Assembly: GCF_006716865.1 (NCBI RefSeq)
Contig: NZ_VFPT01000001.1
Coordinates: 1,359,001 to 1,423,000 of the forward strand
Origin: Roseinatronobacter monicus
Lineage (GTDB): Bacteria > Pseudomonadota > Alphaproteobacteria > Rhodobacterales > Rhodobacteraceae
Reading direction: 5' to 3'
DNA: 64,000 bases
A model generated the notes under the pieces. That model ran no database searches, had not been told where the DNA came from, and saw only the letters and a program-made list of their open reading frames with translations. A program made the translations under genes and the position numbers. Position 1 is the first letter of the stretch; the number at the start of each line of letters is the position of its first letter. This document shows, piece by piece, positions 49,201-56,936 of this stretch.

Positions 49201-49313
49201 CCGTTGGCACGATATTTACGCTGATCGTTGTGCCAACTTTCTATGTGCTGATCTCGAAGAAAGAGATTGCCACTGATCCCGAGAGGCAGGCGGGCACTGT
49301 GGCGGTTAAGTGA
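46239..49313 (+). CDS. RND efflux transporter, AcrB/HAE1 type
   Basis: This 1024-residue proton-driven exporter has the standard layout: helix 1 in FIKRPIGSSVLGIMIMLVG, a first periplasmic loop, helices 2-6 with the proton-relay motif GLVVDDAIIVVENVQRH, a second periplasmic loop and C-terminal helices. The length and the double-Asp motif indicate an intact pump. Substrates may include drugs, bile-like detergents or lipids. It is coupled to the adaptor gene and probably repressed by the divergent TetR protein. Confidence 0.95.
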   Translation: MNLSAPFIKRPIGSSVLGIMIMLVGLMGVFGLQTRQYPQVDETVITVATVYPGASADLIQGFVTAPISAAVASAEGVDYITSQSRPSASVVTVQMRLGQDPDVALTEVMSKVQEVRARLPSDAQDPSIVKGTGQTFATMYLAVQNPAMTSEQVTEYIERVIVPRMSTIEGVAESQVMGAANYAMRVWIDPVRLAGQGLTAGEVTQAINDANFLAAPGRTRNELVGYAITMDSTLQTPEAFGNLPVAGSGTEVVRLSDVARVELAAASTDMVVSFDGVAGTFIGVFPSPGSNPLDVSAAVLEELPALQASLPDGMTMELMYDATEQIAASINEVLLTIVQATAIVALIILLFLGSTRSVSVPLVAIPLSLVGTLFILFVMGYSINLLTLLALVLAIGLVVDDAIIVVENVQRHIDEGQAPMEAAFTAMRELSVAIIAMLTTLFAVFLPLFFIGGLTGALFREFAAALAGAVFISGVVALTISPMMAARVLRPGGGENRFQRSLNGAFTWLEGWYVRRLEGTLRFVPVTVMAVVVLTGLTGFLFLNTSSELAPEEDSGALFSFINAPSYATIDYTSHYVSQMRERTADLPELAANFSIVGFGGQTNSGIMLWAFEDWADRDRSQADIQQDLQARIAPIAGVQAFVFAPPSLPGAGGGLPIGLVIQSTGDPSEVYEVADRIRQQAEASGRFLVVQNSMSFDTTQVVVTIDRDRVAALNLPASQIGQTLSLLVGDGATAQFDRDSQSYDVIMQVPQEYRDNPERLGDIYLRARSGELVPLSAVADISTAVAPQSIEQFNQLNSATLTALPMIGTSTGDGLAALEEIAQAELPDGFFLDYEGQSRLEMAEGNTVAIAFALAIVVIYLVLAAQFESLRDPFIVLMSVPLSIFGVIVPLNLGLGTLNIYTQVGLITLIGLITKHGILLVEFANQLRVTKMLDRSAAIVESARLRLRPILMTTAATALGVVPLMLADGAGSAARFAMGLVIFSGITVGTIFTLIVVPTFYVLISKKEIATDPERQAGTVAVK

Positions 49314-49321
49314 GGGGGGAG

Positions 49322-49341
49322 CGCTGGCACAAAGGCCAGCG
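49322..49341. terminator. weak hairpin between convergent RND and aldolase genes
   Basis: A 7-bp stem (CGCTGGC/GCCAGCG) with a 6-base loop lies in the 33-base gap between convergent genes. There is no T-tract; a bidirectional terminator is possible. Confidence 0.35.
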
Positions 49342-49346
49342 GTCGC

Positions 49347-50393
49347 TTATCCAGCCATCAGCCCAAGAAACTGCTCCACCTGTGCGTCTGTGGTGTTCCA
49401 CGAACAGACCATCCGCGCACTGACAGGGGCGTCGTCGGGGCCATCGAGGGTCTCGGTGTCGGGCCACAGGAAATATTGCGCGCCTGCCTGCTGCATCTGT
49501 TGGTGTGTGGCGCGGGGCCAGCGGGCAAACAGCATATTGCCGCCGCGCGGAAACAACAGCTCTGCCCGCCCTGCCAAGCCGGCCTCCAGCATCGCCGCCA
49601 TTGCATTTGCTTGCGTGGCCAGCTCCAGCCACAACCCGTCTTGCAGCCAAGCCGCCATTTGCGCCGACAGATACCGGTGCTTTGACCACAGATGCCCCCC
49701 ACGTTTGCGCCGCAATTGAAACTCCCACGCGCGCGCAGGGTCGAACATAACCACTGCTTCCACGCCCATCAGCCCATTCTTTGTGCCGCCAAGCGACAGC
49801 ACATCTACGCTCGCGCGCCAGCTCATCTCGGCGGGGCTACACCCTTCGGCCGCCAGCGCATTGGCAAAGCGCGCGCCGTCCAGATGCACAGGCAGGCCGT
49901 GCGCCTTTGCTATGGCCGACACTGCGGCAATCTCGTCCGGGGTGTAGCGCGTGCCGCATTCGGTCAGGTTGGTCAGGCTCAGGATGCCGGGCTGCACATT
50001 ATGCACAACACCGCGTCCCGCGCGCGCCAGCGTATCGCGCAGCGCGTCCGGGGCCATCTTGCCGTTCTCGCCCGCCACATGCGTCAGTTTTGCGCCCCCT
50101 GTGTAGAATTCCGGCGCGCCGCATTCATCGACTTCGATATGGGCCAGCGCATGGCAATAGACCGCGCCCCAAGGTGGGCAATAACTGGCCAAAGCCAGTG
50201 CGTTCGCGGCAGAACCGGTGGTTACAAGAAAGACCTCTGCCTCTGGTGCCTCAAAGAACGTGCGGATTTGGGCGCGAACCTCTGCCATCAGGGGGTCGGT
50301 GCCATATCCCGGTGCATAGCCGGCATTCGCGCGCGCAATCGCGTCGATGATGCGCTCGGGCATTCCCGAGGTGTTGTCTGATGCGAAATACAT
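49347..50393 (-). CDS. low-specificity L-threonine aldolase
   Basis: This 348-residue pyridoxal-phosphate enzyme cleaves L-threonine or allo-threonine to glycine and acetaldehyde. The fold-type I pattern is present: FASDNTSGMP at the N-terminus, HIEVDECGAPEF with the ring-stacking His, HLDGARFANAL with the PLP-binding Asp, and SLGGTKNG with the Schiff-base Lys. It is a single gene, convergent with the RND operon and divergent from the nfuA-like gene. Beta-hydroxyaspartate-type aldolases are close relatives that I cannot exclude. Confidence 0.92.
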   Translation of the reverse strand: MYFASDNTSGMPERIIDAIARANAGYAPGYGTDPLMAEVRAQIRTFFEAPEAEVFLVTTGSAANALALASYCPPWGAVYCHALAHIEVDECGAPEFYTGGAKLTHVAGENGKMAPDALRDTLARAGRGVVHNVQPGILSLTNLTECGTRYTPDEIAAVSAIAKAHGLPVHLDGARFANALAAEGCSPAEMSWRASVDVLSLGGTKNGLMGVEAVVMFDPARAWEFQLRRKRGGHLWSKHRYLSAQMAAWLQDGLWLELATQANAMAAMLEAGLAGRAELLFPRGGNMLFARWPRATHQQMQQAGAQYFLWPDTETLDGPDDAPVSARMVCSWNTTDAQVEQFLGLMAG

Positions 50394-50440
50394 GATCCCT
50401 CCGTAGGATAGGGCGCAAAGCTGCGGTCAAGTGCGGGCCG

Positions 50441-50462
50441 TGTCAAGGCGCTTGCCTTGACA
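50441..50462. promoter_or_regulatory. 22-bp inverted repeat upstream of the nfuA-like gene
   Basis: TGTCAAGGC-GCTT-GCCTTGACA is a perfect palindrome whose right arm ends in the TTGACA -35 hexamer of the following promoter. A third half-site GTCAAGGCG (50471-50479) lies in the promoter spacer. It is probably an operator; the regulator is unknown. Confidence 0.5.
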
Positions 50463-50485
50463 GATTACAGGTCAAGGCGCATATC
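50457..50485 (+). promoter_or_regulatory. promoter of the nfuA-tsaB-rimI operon
   Basis: A consensus TTGACA (50457-50462) is followed after 17 bases by CATATC (50480-50485), 27 bases upstream of the ATG, which also has AGGAGG (50499-50504). Confidence 0.6.
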
Positions 50486-50512
50486 CCCTGTAACGAACAG
50501 GAGGCGCGCATA

Positions 50513-51070
50513 ATGTTCATCCAAACTGAATCTACCCCCAACCCGGCCACGCTGAAATTCCTGCCCGGTCAGGAAGTGTTGGGGCTTGGCACTGCCGATT
50601 TCCCGAATGCCGAAGCGGCTGCCCCATCGCCACTTGCCCAACGCCTGTTTCAGGTGTCAGGCGTGACAGGCGTGTTTCTGGGCAGTGATTTCATCACGGT
50701 CACCAAGGCAGAGAGTGTCGAGTGGCAGCATATCAAGCCCGAGGTTCTGGGTGCCATCATGGAGCATTTCCAGTCGGGTGCCGCTGTCATGGAAGGCGAA
50801 GCCGCGGCCAGCCACGCCGCACATGACGGCCCCGATTCTGAAATCGTGGGTCAGATCAAGGAATTGCTGGACAGCCGTGTGCGCCCCGCTGTGGCACAGG
50901 ACGGGGGCGATATCACGTTTCACGGGTTTGAACGTGGCGTCGTCTATCTGCATATGAAAGGGGCCTGCGCGGGTTGCCCCTCATCGACCCTGACGCTGAA
51001 GATGGGTATCGAGAATCTGCTGCGCCACTACATTCCCGAAGTGACCGAGGTTCGACCCGTTGCCGTCTGA
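50513..51070 (+). CDS. NifU-like iron-sulfur carrier with Nfu N-terminal domain
   Basis: This 185-residue Fe-S scaffold or carrier protein delivers clusters to apoproteins. The N-terminal Nfu_N domain runs from MFIQTESTPNPATLKFLPGQ to about residue 90. The C-terminal NifU domain carries Cys152-x-x-Cys155 in KGACAGCPSS, which binds the cluster at a dimer interface. The linker is short and acidic. Its stop overlaps the tsaB start, so the two are coupled. Confidence 0.93.
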   Translation: MFIQTESTPNPATLKFLPGQEVLGLGTADFPNAEAAAPSPLAQRLFQVSGVTGVFLGSDFITVTKAESVEWQHIKPEVLGAIMEHFQSGAAVMEGEAAASHAAHDGPDSEIVGQIKELLDSRVRPAVAQDGGDITFHGFERGVVYLHMKGACAGCPSSTLTLKMGIENLLRHYIPEVTEVRPVAV

Positions 51071-51704
51071 CCCCTGCATTCTGGCCTTCGACACGTCGGC
51101 CGCGCATTGCGCGGCCGCTTTATTGTCGGGGGGGCAGATACTGGCCCATACGCACGAAAATATGGCAAAGGGACAAGCCGAACGCCTGATCCCCTTGCTG
51201 AACCAGGTGCTGCACAGCGCCGGTATGGAGTGGCGCGATCTTGATGCGTTGGCGGTAGGTGTCGGGCCGGGCAATTTCACCGGCATCCGCATCGGGGTTT
51301 CTGCCGCGCGGGGGCTTGCCTTGGGGTTGGGTTTGCCCGCGATTGGCGTGTCGATTTTCGAGGCCCGCGCCGAAGGGCTGCCACGCCCGCTCTATGTGGT
51401 TGAGGATGCGCGCCGGGGCGATGTGTATGTGCAGGCGTTCAACGACACCGATGCCGACCCCTTTCTGATACAGCGCGCGGATCTGAGCTTCACCAATGGG
51501 GCCGCAGTTGTCGGCACTCTCGCGGCTGAGGTGGCGGCGGGGTCGAACCTGTCTGCGCGAGAGCCGCGTTTTCCGCTGGCCGAAGCCATCGCACGCGTGG
51601 CCGCCCGCAAGTTAGGCACCCCTCAACCGCGTCCTGCACCGCTCTATATCCGCGCTGCGGACGCCGCCCCTTCGTCTGATCTGCCTTTAACGATTCTGCC
51701 ATGA
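51060..51704 (+). CDS. tsaB: tRNA threonylcarbamoyladenosine biosynthesis protein TsaB
   Basis: TsaB partners TsaD and TsaE in making t6A37 of ANN-decoding tRNAs. The 214-residue ASKHA-fold protein has ILAFDTSAAHCAAAL at the start and VGVGPGNFTGIRIGVSAARGLALG near residues 66-90, a strong family block. The start is probably a TTG at 51060 inside the upstream gene. It overlaps rimI by four bases, the usual neighbour in alphaproteobacteria. Confidence 0.92.
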   Translation: MPSDPCILAFDTSAAHCAAALLSGGQILAHTHENMAKGQAERLIPLLNQVLHSAGMEWRDLDALAVGVGPGNFTGIRIGVSAARGLALGLGLPAIGVSIFEARAEGLPRPLYVVEDARRGDVYVQAFNDTDADPFLIQRADLSFTNGAAVVGTLAAEVAAGSNLSAREPRFPLAEAIARVAARKLGTPQPRPAPLYIRAADAAPSSDLPLTILP

Positions 51705-52129
51705 CGCCCGAGGAGATGGCGCGGCTGCATGCCGAATCCTTCACTTTGCCGCCCGCATGGAATGCCTCTGATTTCGCGGTATTTCTGAATGATCCGGGGT
51801 GTTTCGTGCTGAGTAGCCGCAACAATACCCAGCTTGCCGCATTTGCGCTGTTTCGTGTTGCAGCGGATGAGGCGGAGCTTCTGACACTGGCCACGGCCCC
51901 GACCGCGCGTCGCCAAGGGCTTGCGCGCAAGCTGTTGCACGACGGGCTTGCACGCGCGCGCAGCCTCGGCGCTGCACAGTGTTTTCTGGAAGTGGCCGCC
52001 AGCAACGATGCAGCGATTCTACTCTATCAGACTTCGGGCTTCGCGCAGGTTGGTTTGCGCAAAGCCTATTACCGCATTTCGGGCCGTGCGCCGGTCGATG
52101 CGCTTGTGTTTCGTGCAATTCTTGACTGA
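51701..52129 (+). CDS. rimI: ribosomal-protein-alanine N-acetyltransferase
   Basis: This 142-residue GNAT acetyltransferase probably acetylates the N-terminal alanine of ribosomal protein S18. The acetyl-CoA motif is TAPTARRQGLARKLLHDGLARA (R/Q-x-x-G-x-A), followed by FLEVAASNDAAILLYQTSGFAQVGLRKAYY, which is typical of RimI. It overlaps tsaB by four bases and ends the operon. Confidence 0.9.
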   Translation: MTPEEMARLHAESFTLPPAWNASDFAVFLNDPGCFVLSSRNNTQLAAFALFRVAADEAELLTLATAPTARRQGLARKLLHDGLARARSLGAAQCFLEVAASNDAAILLYQTSGFAQVGLRKAYYRISGRAPVDALVFRAILD

Positions 52130-52176
52130 GGGATTGCTGCTTTGGTCGGGTTGGGTTGTGCGCGTTGATTTAGGTG

Positions 52177-52205
52177 TTGACCACTCAACGCATTGCAGCG
52201 TTAAT
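52177..52205 (+). promoter_or_regulatory. promoter of the BMP-type ABC operon
   Basis: TTGACC (52177-52182) and GTTAAT (52200-52205) are 17 bases apart, about 85 bases upstream of the ATG. Inverted GCGTTGA/TCAACGC arms (52162-52168 and 52185-52191) overlap the -35 region and could be an operator. Confidence 0.45.
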
Positions 52206-52290
52206 CGGCTGTAGTAGCGGCAGTTTTGCGGCCCCAAAATCGCCCCCAAGCACAACGCAGTCTGAGCAGGGGCACAACAGGAGATAGATA

Positions 52291-53280
52291 ATGATTCGTA
52301 TTTCGACTTTCACAGGTGCCGCGTCTGTGCTGGCGCTGACCGCAGGCATGGCGCAGGCTGACCCCGCGTTGATGTTCGATCTTGGCGGGAAATTCGACAA
52401 ATCCTTCAACGAGGCCGCCTATAACGGGGCCGAGCGTTGGCGCGCGGAAACAGGTGGCACCTACCGCGAGATCGAGATGCAGGCCGCCGCACAGCGTGTG
52501 CAATTTGCCCGTCGTCTGGCCGAGGCAGGCTCTAACCCCGTGGTTGTCATGGGCTTTCAGAACGCACCCACCTTGGAAGAGGTCGCACCCGATTATCCCG
52601 ACACATCCTTTGTGCTGATCGACGCTGTGGTGGACCTGCCCAATGTGCGCTCGGTCATCTTCGCCGAGCATGAGGGCAGCTATCTGGTCGGTATGCTGGC
52701 GGCGATGGCGAATGAGACGGGCACCATCAGTTTCGTTGGCGGCATGGAAATTCCGCTGATTGCGTCCTTTGCATGTGGCTATGCGCAAGGGGCCAAGGCC
52801 GTTAACCCCGACATCAATGTGATCGTCAACTATACAGGCGACACGCCTGCCGCTTGGAATGATCCGGTGCGGGGCGGAGAAATTGCCCGCGCGCAGATTT
52901 CGCAGAACTCTGATGTGGTGTTTGCAGCAGCGGGCGGAACGGGCCTTGGCGTACTGCAAGCCGCCGAGGATGCGGGCGTGTTTTCCATCGGTGTCGATTC
53001 CAACCAGAACCATCTGCACCCCGGCTCGGTTCTGACCTCAATGCTGAAACTGGTGGATCAGGCGGTTTATGATGCGTTCACCGATGGTCCCGGTCTGGAA
53101 GCGGGCGTCGTCCAGATGGATCTGGCCGCTGGCGGTGTGGGATATGCAATGGACGAGCATAACGCCGATCTGATCAGCGATCAGATGCAGGAAATGGTCG
53201 AGGCTGCGAAAGCGGCCATCAGCACTGGCGAATTGGTCGTGCATGATTACCGCGTGGACAGCGTCTGCCCGGCATTCTGA
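52291..53280 (+). CDS. BMP family ABC transporter substrate-binding protein
   Basis: This 329-residue periplasmic binding protein of the basic membrane protein (PnrA-like) family binds nucleosides in characterised members. A signal peptide (SVLALTAGMAQA) precedes ALMFDLGGKFDKSFNEAAYNGAERW, the family hallmark. Further blocks are SVIFAEHEGSYLVGMLAA and GGMEIPLIASFACGYAQGAK. It has no lipobox, unlike many Gram-positive homologues. It heads an operon with a double ATPase and two permeases, so nucleoside import is the best guess. Confidence 0.92.
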   Translation: MIRISTFTGAASVLALTAGMAQADPALMFDLGGKFDKSFNEAAYNGAERWRAETGGTYREIEMQAAAQRVQFARRLAEAGSNPVVVMGFQNAPTLEEVAPDYPDTSFVLIDAVVDLPNVRSVIFAEHEGSYLVGMLAAMANETGTISFVGGMEIPLIASFACGYAQGAKAVNPDINVIVNYTGDTPAAWNDPVRGGEIARAQISQNSDVVFAAAGGTGLGVLQAAEDAGVFSIGVDSNQNHLHPGSVLTSMLKLVDQAVYDAFTDGPGLEAGVVQMDLAAGGVGYAMDEHNADLISDQMQEMVEAAKAAISTGELVVHDYRVDSVCPAF

Positions 53281-53287
53281 TACAGGC

Positions 53288-54853
53288 ATGGCCCAGTCAC
53301 AGACAGAAATGATGCGGCAGGACACTGCCGCATCCAGCCCGCTCGCGATTGAGTTGCGGGGAATAAGCAAGGCATTTGGGCCGGTTCAGGCCAACAAAGA
53401 CATCTCGATCCGAGTGCGCCGTGGCACGATCCACGGCATCGTGGGCGAGAATGGCGCGGGTAAATCGACGCTCATGTCTATCTTGTATGGGTTTTATCGC
53501 GCCGATTCTGGCGAAATCTTTATCAATGGCCAACATACTGAAATTCCAGATAGCCTGTCCGCTATTTGCGCAGGCGTTGGTATGGTGTTTCAGCATTTCA
53601 AACTGGTCGAGAATTTTACGGTGCTGGAGAATGTCATTCTGGGTGCCGAAGCTGGCGCGCTTTTGCGCCCTTCATTGGCCAAAGCGCGCGGGTTGCTGAA
53701 AGATCTGGCGCGCGAGTTTGAGTTGAATGTCGACCCCGACGCCCTGATCGAGAACCTGTCTGTCGGCCACCAGCAACGTGTTGAAATCCTGAAAGCCCTG
53801 TATCGAGAGGCGGATATTCTTATTCTGGACGAGCCGACTGGCGTGCTGACCCCGTCCGAGGCTGACCACCTGTTCCGCATTCTGCGCGGATTGAAAGAAC
53901 AGGGCAAGACGATCATCCTGATTACGCATAAATTACGTGAAATCATGGATGTAACGGACGAAGTTAGTGTAATGCGGCGCGGTGAGATGGTCGCCACGCG
54001 CACCACGTCTGAAACAAGCCCAACTGAACTGGCTGAGTTAATGGTGGGGCGTAAGGTGTTGTTGCGGGTTGAGAAAATGCCCGCCAATCCCGGTGATGAA
54101 GTGCTGCGCGTCGAAGATCTGCGGCTGGTCGATGCACAAGGCGTCGAGCGGCTGCGCAGCATCGGTTTTTCGCTGCGCGCAGGCGAGATTGTGGGCATTG
54201 CGGGCGTCGCTGGCAATGGCCAGTCGGAATTGCTGGAGGTGCTCGCCGGCCTGCGCCCCGCAACAGGTCAGGCATGGCTAAAAGGCGCCGAGCTTCCGCT
54301 TTCAGGGTCGAAATGCGATGCGCAGGCGCGGCGCGCAGTCCGGATTGCCCATGTCCCAGAGGACCGCCACAGGCGCGGGCTGGTGCTCAATTTTCACGCA
54401 TGGGAAAACACGGCCCTCGGCTATCACCATGACCCGGCCTATAATCCGACACCTTGGAAAATGGACAATCCCGCCATTATCCGAGAAACCGAAGCCAAGA
54501 TGGCTGCCTTTGACGTGCGCCCGCCTGACCCGCAACTGAAAGCCAGCGGGTTTTCGGGCGGCAACCAGCAAAAAATCGTCCTTGCCCGCGAGATCGAGCA
54601 TGAGCCGGATCTGCTGTTGGTGGGCCAGCCCACACGCGGGGTCGATATTGGCGCAATCGAGTTTATTCACCAAAGACTGATCCGTCTGCGCGACGCCGGG
54701 GCCGCGATCTTGCTTGTCTCGGTCGAACTGGATGAAATCCTGTCCCTGTCTGACAGGATCATTGTGATGTTCGACGGGCGGATCATGGGCGAGCGGCTGC
54801 CAGACCAGACGAACGCGCAGGAACTGGGGCTGATGATGGCGGGCATGGCATGA
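53288..54853 (+). CDS. ABC transporter ATP-binding protein, tandem ATPase (nucleoside/simple-sugar type)
   Basis: The 521-residue protein contains two fused ABC domains. The first has Walker A GENGAGKST, signature LSVGHQQRVEILKAL and Walker B ILILDEPTGVLTP. The second has a degenerate Walker A (GVAGNGQSE) but a clear signature FSGGNQQKIVLAREI and QPTRGVDIG. This layout matches RbsA/YufO-type importers. The ATG at 53288 is eight bases after the upstream stop; an in-frame start inside the previous gene is unlikely. It overlaps the permease gene by four bases. Confidence 0.94.
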   Translation: MAQSQTEMMRQDTAASSPLAIELRGISKAFGPVQANKDISIRVRRGTIHGIVGENGAGKSTLMSILYGFYRADSGEIFINGQHTEIPDSLSAICAGVGMVFQHFKLVENFTVLENVILGAEAGALLRPSLAKARGLLKDLAREFELNVDPDALIENLSVGHQQRVEILKALYREADILILDEPTGVLTPSEADHLFRILRGLKEQGKTIILITHKLREIMDVTDEVSVMRRGEMVATRTTSETSPTELAELMVGRKVLLRVEKMPANPGDEVLRVEDLRLVDAQGVERLRSIGFSLRAGEIVGIAGVAGNGQSELLEVLAGLRPATGQAWLKGAELPLSGSKCDAQARRAVRIAHVPEDRHRRGLVLNFHAWENTALGYHHDPAYNPTPWKMDNPAIIRETEAKMAAFDVRPPDPQLKASGFSGGNQQKIVLAREIEHEPDLLLVGQPTRGVDIGAIEFIHQRLIRLRDAGAAILLVSVELDEILSLSDRIIVMFDGRIMGERLPDQTNAQELGLMMAGMA

Positions 54854-55944
54854 GCAGGGGGCGCATTCCGCATTGGGCCGATGTGACACTTGTGCCGCTT
54901 ACCTCGGTGGTGCTTGCGTTTATCATTTCGGGTATCCTGATCTGGGCGATTGGCGAAAGCCCGTGGGGCGCGTTGAAGCTGATGGTCGAAGGGGCGTTCG
55001 GGTCCAGTTACGGCTGGGGTTACACGCTCTATTACGCCACGAATTTCATCTTTACCGGGTTGGCGGTGGCTGTGGCGTTTCAGGCGCGGCTGTTCAATAT
55101 CGGCGGCGAGGGGCAGGCGCTTGTTGGGGGCCTTGGGGTCGCGCTGGTCTGTCTGTATATCCCGTGGCCGCATTGGTCGCTGGCACTGATCGCGGCCAGC
55201 CTTGGCGCGGCGGTGTTCGGGGCAGGCTGGGCGCTTATTCCGGGCTATCTGCAAGCGCGGCGCGGCAGCCATATCGTGATTACCACGATCATGTTCAATT
55301 TCATTGCGGCCTCGCTTTTGGGCTATGTGCTGGTCAATGTCCTGCGCCAGCAAGGCTCGCAAGACCCGTCATCGCCGCGGTTTCCTTCTGACACGGCGTT
55401 GCCGAAACTGCATGAAATACTTGGCGTATTCGGGATTCCGTTTTCGACGGTGCCGCCGGTGAATATCTCGCTGCTGATCGCGGTGGCGATGTGTTTCGCG
55501 GTCTGGTTCATGCTGTGGCGCACGCGGTTGGGCTATCAGATCCGTGCCTTTGGCGAATCCGAGCCTGCGGCGGAATATGCCGGTATCAGCCCGGTACGGA
55601 TCACGATTTATGTTATGCTGATTTCCGGCGGGCTGGCGGGGTTGATGGCGGTCAATTCGGTGATGGGCGAACAGCAGCGACTGGTCCTGAACGCGGTGGA
55701 AGGCGCAGGCTTTATCGGGATTGCCGTCGCGCTGATGGGCCGGAATCACCCTTTGGGTGTGTTTCTGGCGGCGGTTTTGTTCGGGTTTCTGTATCAGGGC
55801 GGCGCAGAGCTGGCCCTTTGGACAGGAATTCCGCGTGAATTGATCGTTGTGATTCAGGCGCTTGTGATCCTGTTCACAGGCGCGCTTGATAATATGGTGC
55901 GCATTCCGATTGCGCGGCTGTTCGCGTTGCGGGGGGCACGGTGA
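54850..55944 (+). CDS. ABC transporter permease (BMP-type importer, first)
   Basis: This 364-residue membrane protein of the BPD_transp_2 family has about ten helices and contains FNIGGEGQALVGGLGVAL and GYQIRAFGESEPAAEYAGISP, typical of YufP-like permeases. It pairs with the next permease. A four-base overlap with the ATPase gene and a TGATG junction to the next gene indicate translational coupling. Confidence 0.92.
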   Translation: MSRGRIPHWADVTLVPLTSVVLAFIISGILIWAIGESPWGALKLMVEGAFGSSYGWGYTLYYATNFIFTGLAVAVAFQARLFNIGGEGQALVGGLGVALVCLYIPWPHWSLALIAASLGAAVFGAGWALIPGYLQARRGSHIVITTIMFNFIAASLLGYVLVNVLRQQGSQDPSSPRFPSDTALPKLHEILGVFGIPFSTVPPVNISLLIAVAMCFAVWFMLWRTRLGYQIRAFGESEPAAEYAGISPVRITIYVMLISGGLAGLMAVNSVMGEQQRLVLNAVEGAGFIGIAVALMGRNHPLGVFLAAVLFGFLYQGGAELALWTGIPRELIVVIQALVILFTGALDNMVRIPIARLFALRGAR

Positions 55945-56909
55945 TGGACCTGATGGTATTGGTACAGGTTCTGGACTCGACCATGCGTCTGGCAACGCCC
56001 TTACTGTTTGCCTGCCTTGCCGGGCTGATATCCGAGCGCGCGGGTGTCTTTGACATCGGGCTGGAAGGCAAGATGCTGGCGGCGGCCTTTATGGCGGCTG
56101 CGATTTCCTATGTCTCGGGCAATGTCTGGATCGGGGTTGTGGCCGCCGTTGGGGTATCGGTCGCAATGGCGCTGATCCATGGGCTGGCCTCGATCACATT
56201 TCGGGGCAACCAGTTGATCTCTGGTGTAGCGATCAATTTTCTCGCGGCAGGCATTACGGTGGTCATCGCCCAAAACTGGTTTCGCCAAGGCGGACGTACC
56301 CCCTCGCTTTCAGGTGATGCGCGCATGGCGCGGATTGATCTGCCCTTTGCAAACGCGCTGCGCGACGTACCGGTGATCGGGCCGATCTATCACGGCATTC
56401 TGTCAGGCCATGCGTTGCTCGTCTATGTCGCGCTGCTCTGCGTGCCGCTGACATGGTACATGCTGTTTCGCACGCGCTTCGGGTTGCGTCTGCGCGCGGT
56501 GGGTGAAAACCCGGCGGCGGTGGACACAGCAGGCGTTTCCGTTGTGGCGTTGCGCTGCGGGGCGGTGGCGATCTGTGGTGTGTTATGCGGATTGGCGGGG
56601 GCATATCTGTCCACGGGCCTGTCGGCAGGATTCGTCAAGGACATGACGGCAGGGCGCGGGTTCATCGCGCTTGCGGCGATGATTTTCGCCAAATGGCGAC
56701 CGTGGCACGCCTTGGGCGCGGTGTTTTTGTTCGGATTGCTGGAAGCTGTGGCCAACAGGTTTCAAAACATCGACATTTTTGGGTTCAATTTGCCTGTGCA
56801 GGCCATGCAGGCCTTGCCCTATATCCTGACCGTTGTCATTCTGGCAGGGTTCGTGGGCAGGGCGATCCCGCCGCGCGCCGGTGGCGCTGCATACGTCAAG
56901 GAACACTAA
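55944..56909 (+). CDS. ABC transporter permease (BMP-type importer, second)
   Basis: This 321-residue membrane protein of the BPD_transp_2 family contains ERAGVFDIGLEGKMLAAAF and GLRLRAVGENPAAVDTAGVSV, matching YufQ-like permeases. The ATG overlaps the previous stop by one base; a GTG three bases upstream is an alternative start. It completes the nucleoside-type importer. Confidence 0.92.
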   Translation: MDLMVLVQVLDSTMRLATPLLFACLAGLISERAGVFDIGLEGKMLAAAFMAAAISYVSGNVWIGVVAAVGVSVAMALIHGLASITFRGNQLISGVAINFLAAGITVVIAQNWFRQGGRTPSLSGDARMARIDLPFANALRDVPVIGPIYHGILSGHALLVYVALLCVPLTWYMLFRTRFGLRLRAVGENPAAVDTAGVSVVALRCGAVAICGVLCGLAGAYLSTGLSAGFVKDMTAGRGFIALAAMIFAKWRPWHALGAVFLFGLLEAVANRFQNIDIFGFNLPVQAMQALPYILTVVILAGFVGRAIPPRAGGAAYVKEH

Positions 56910-56936
56910 CCGGCCCCAATTGGCCTTGAGACAGGC

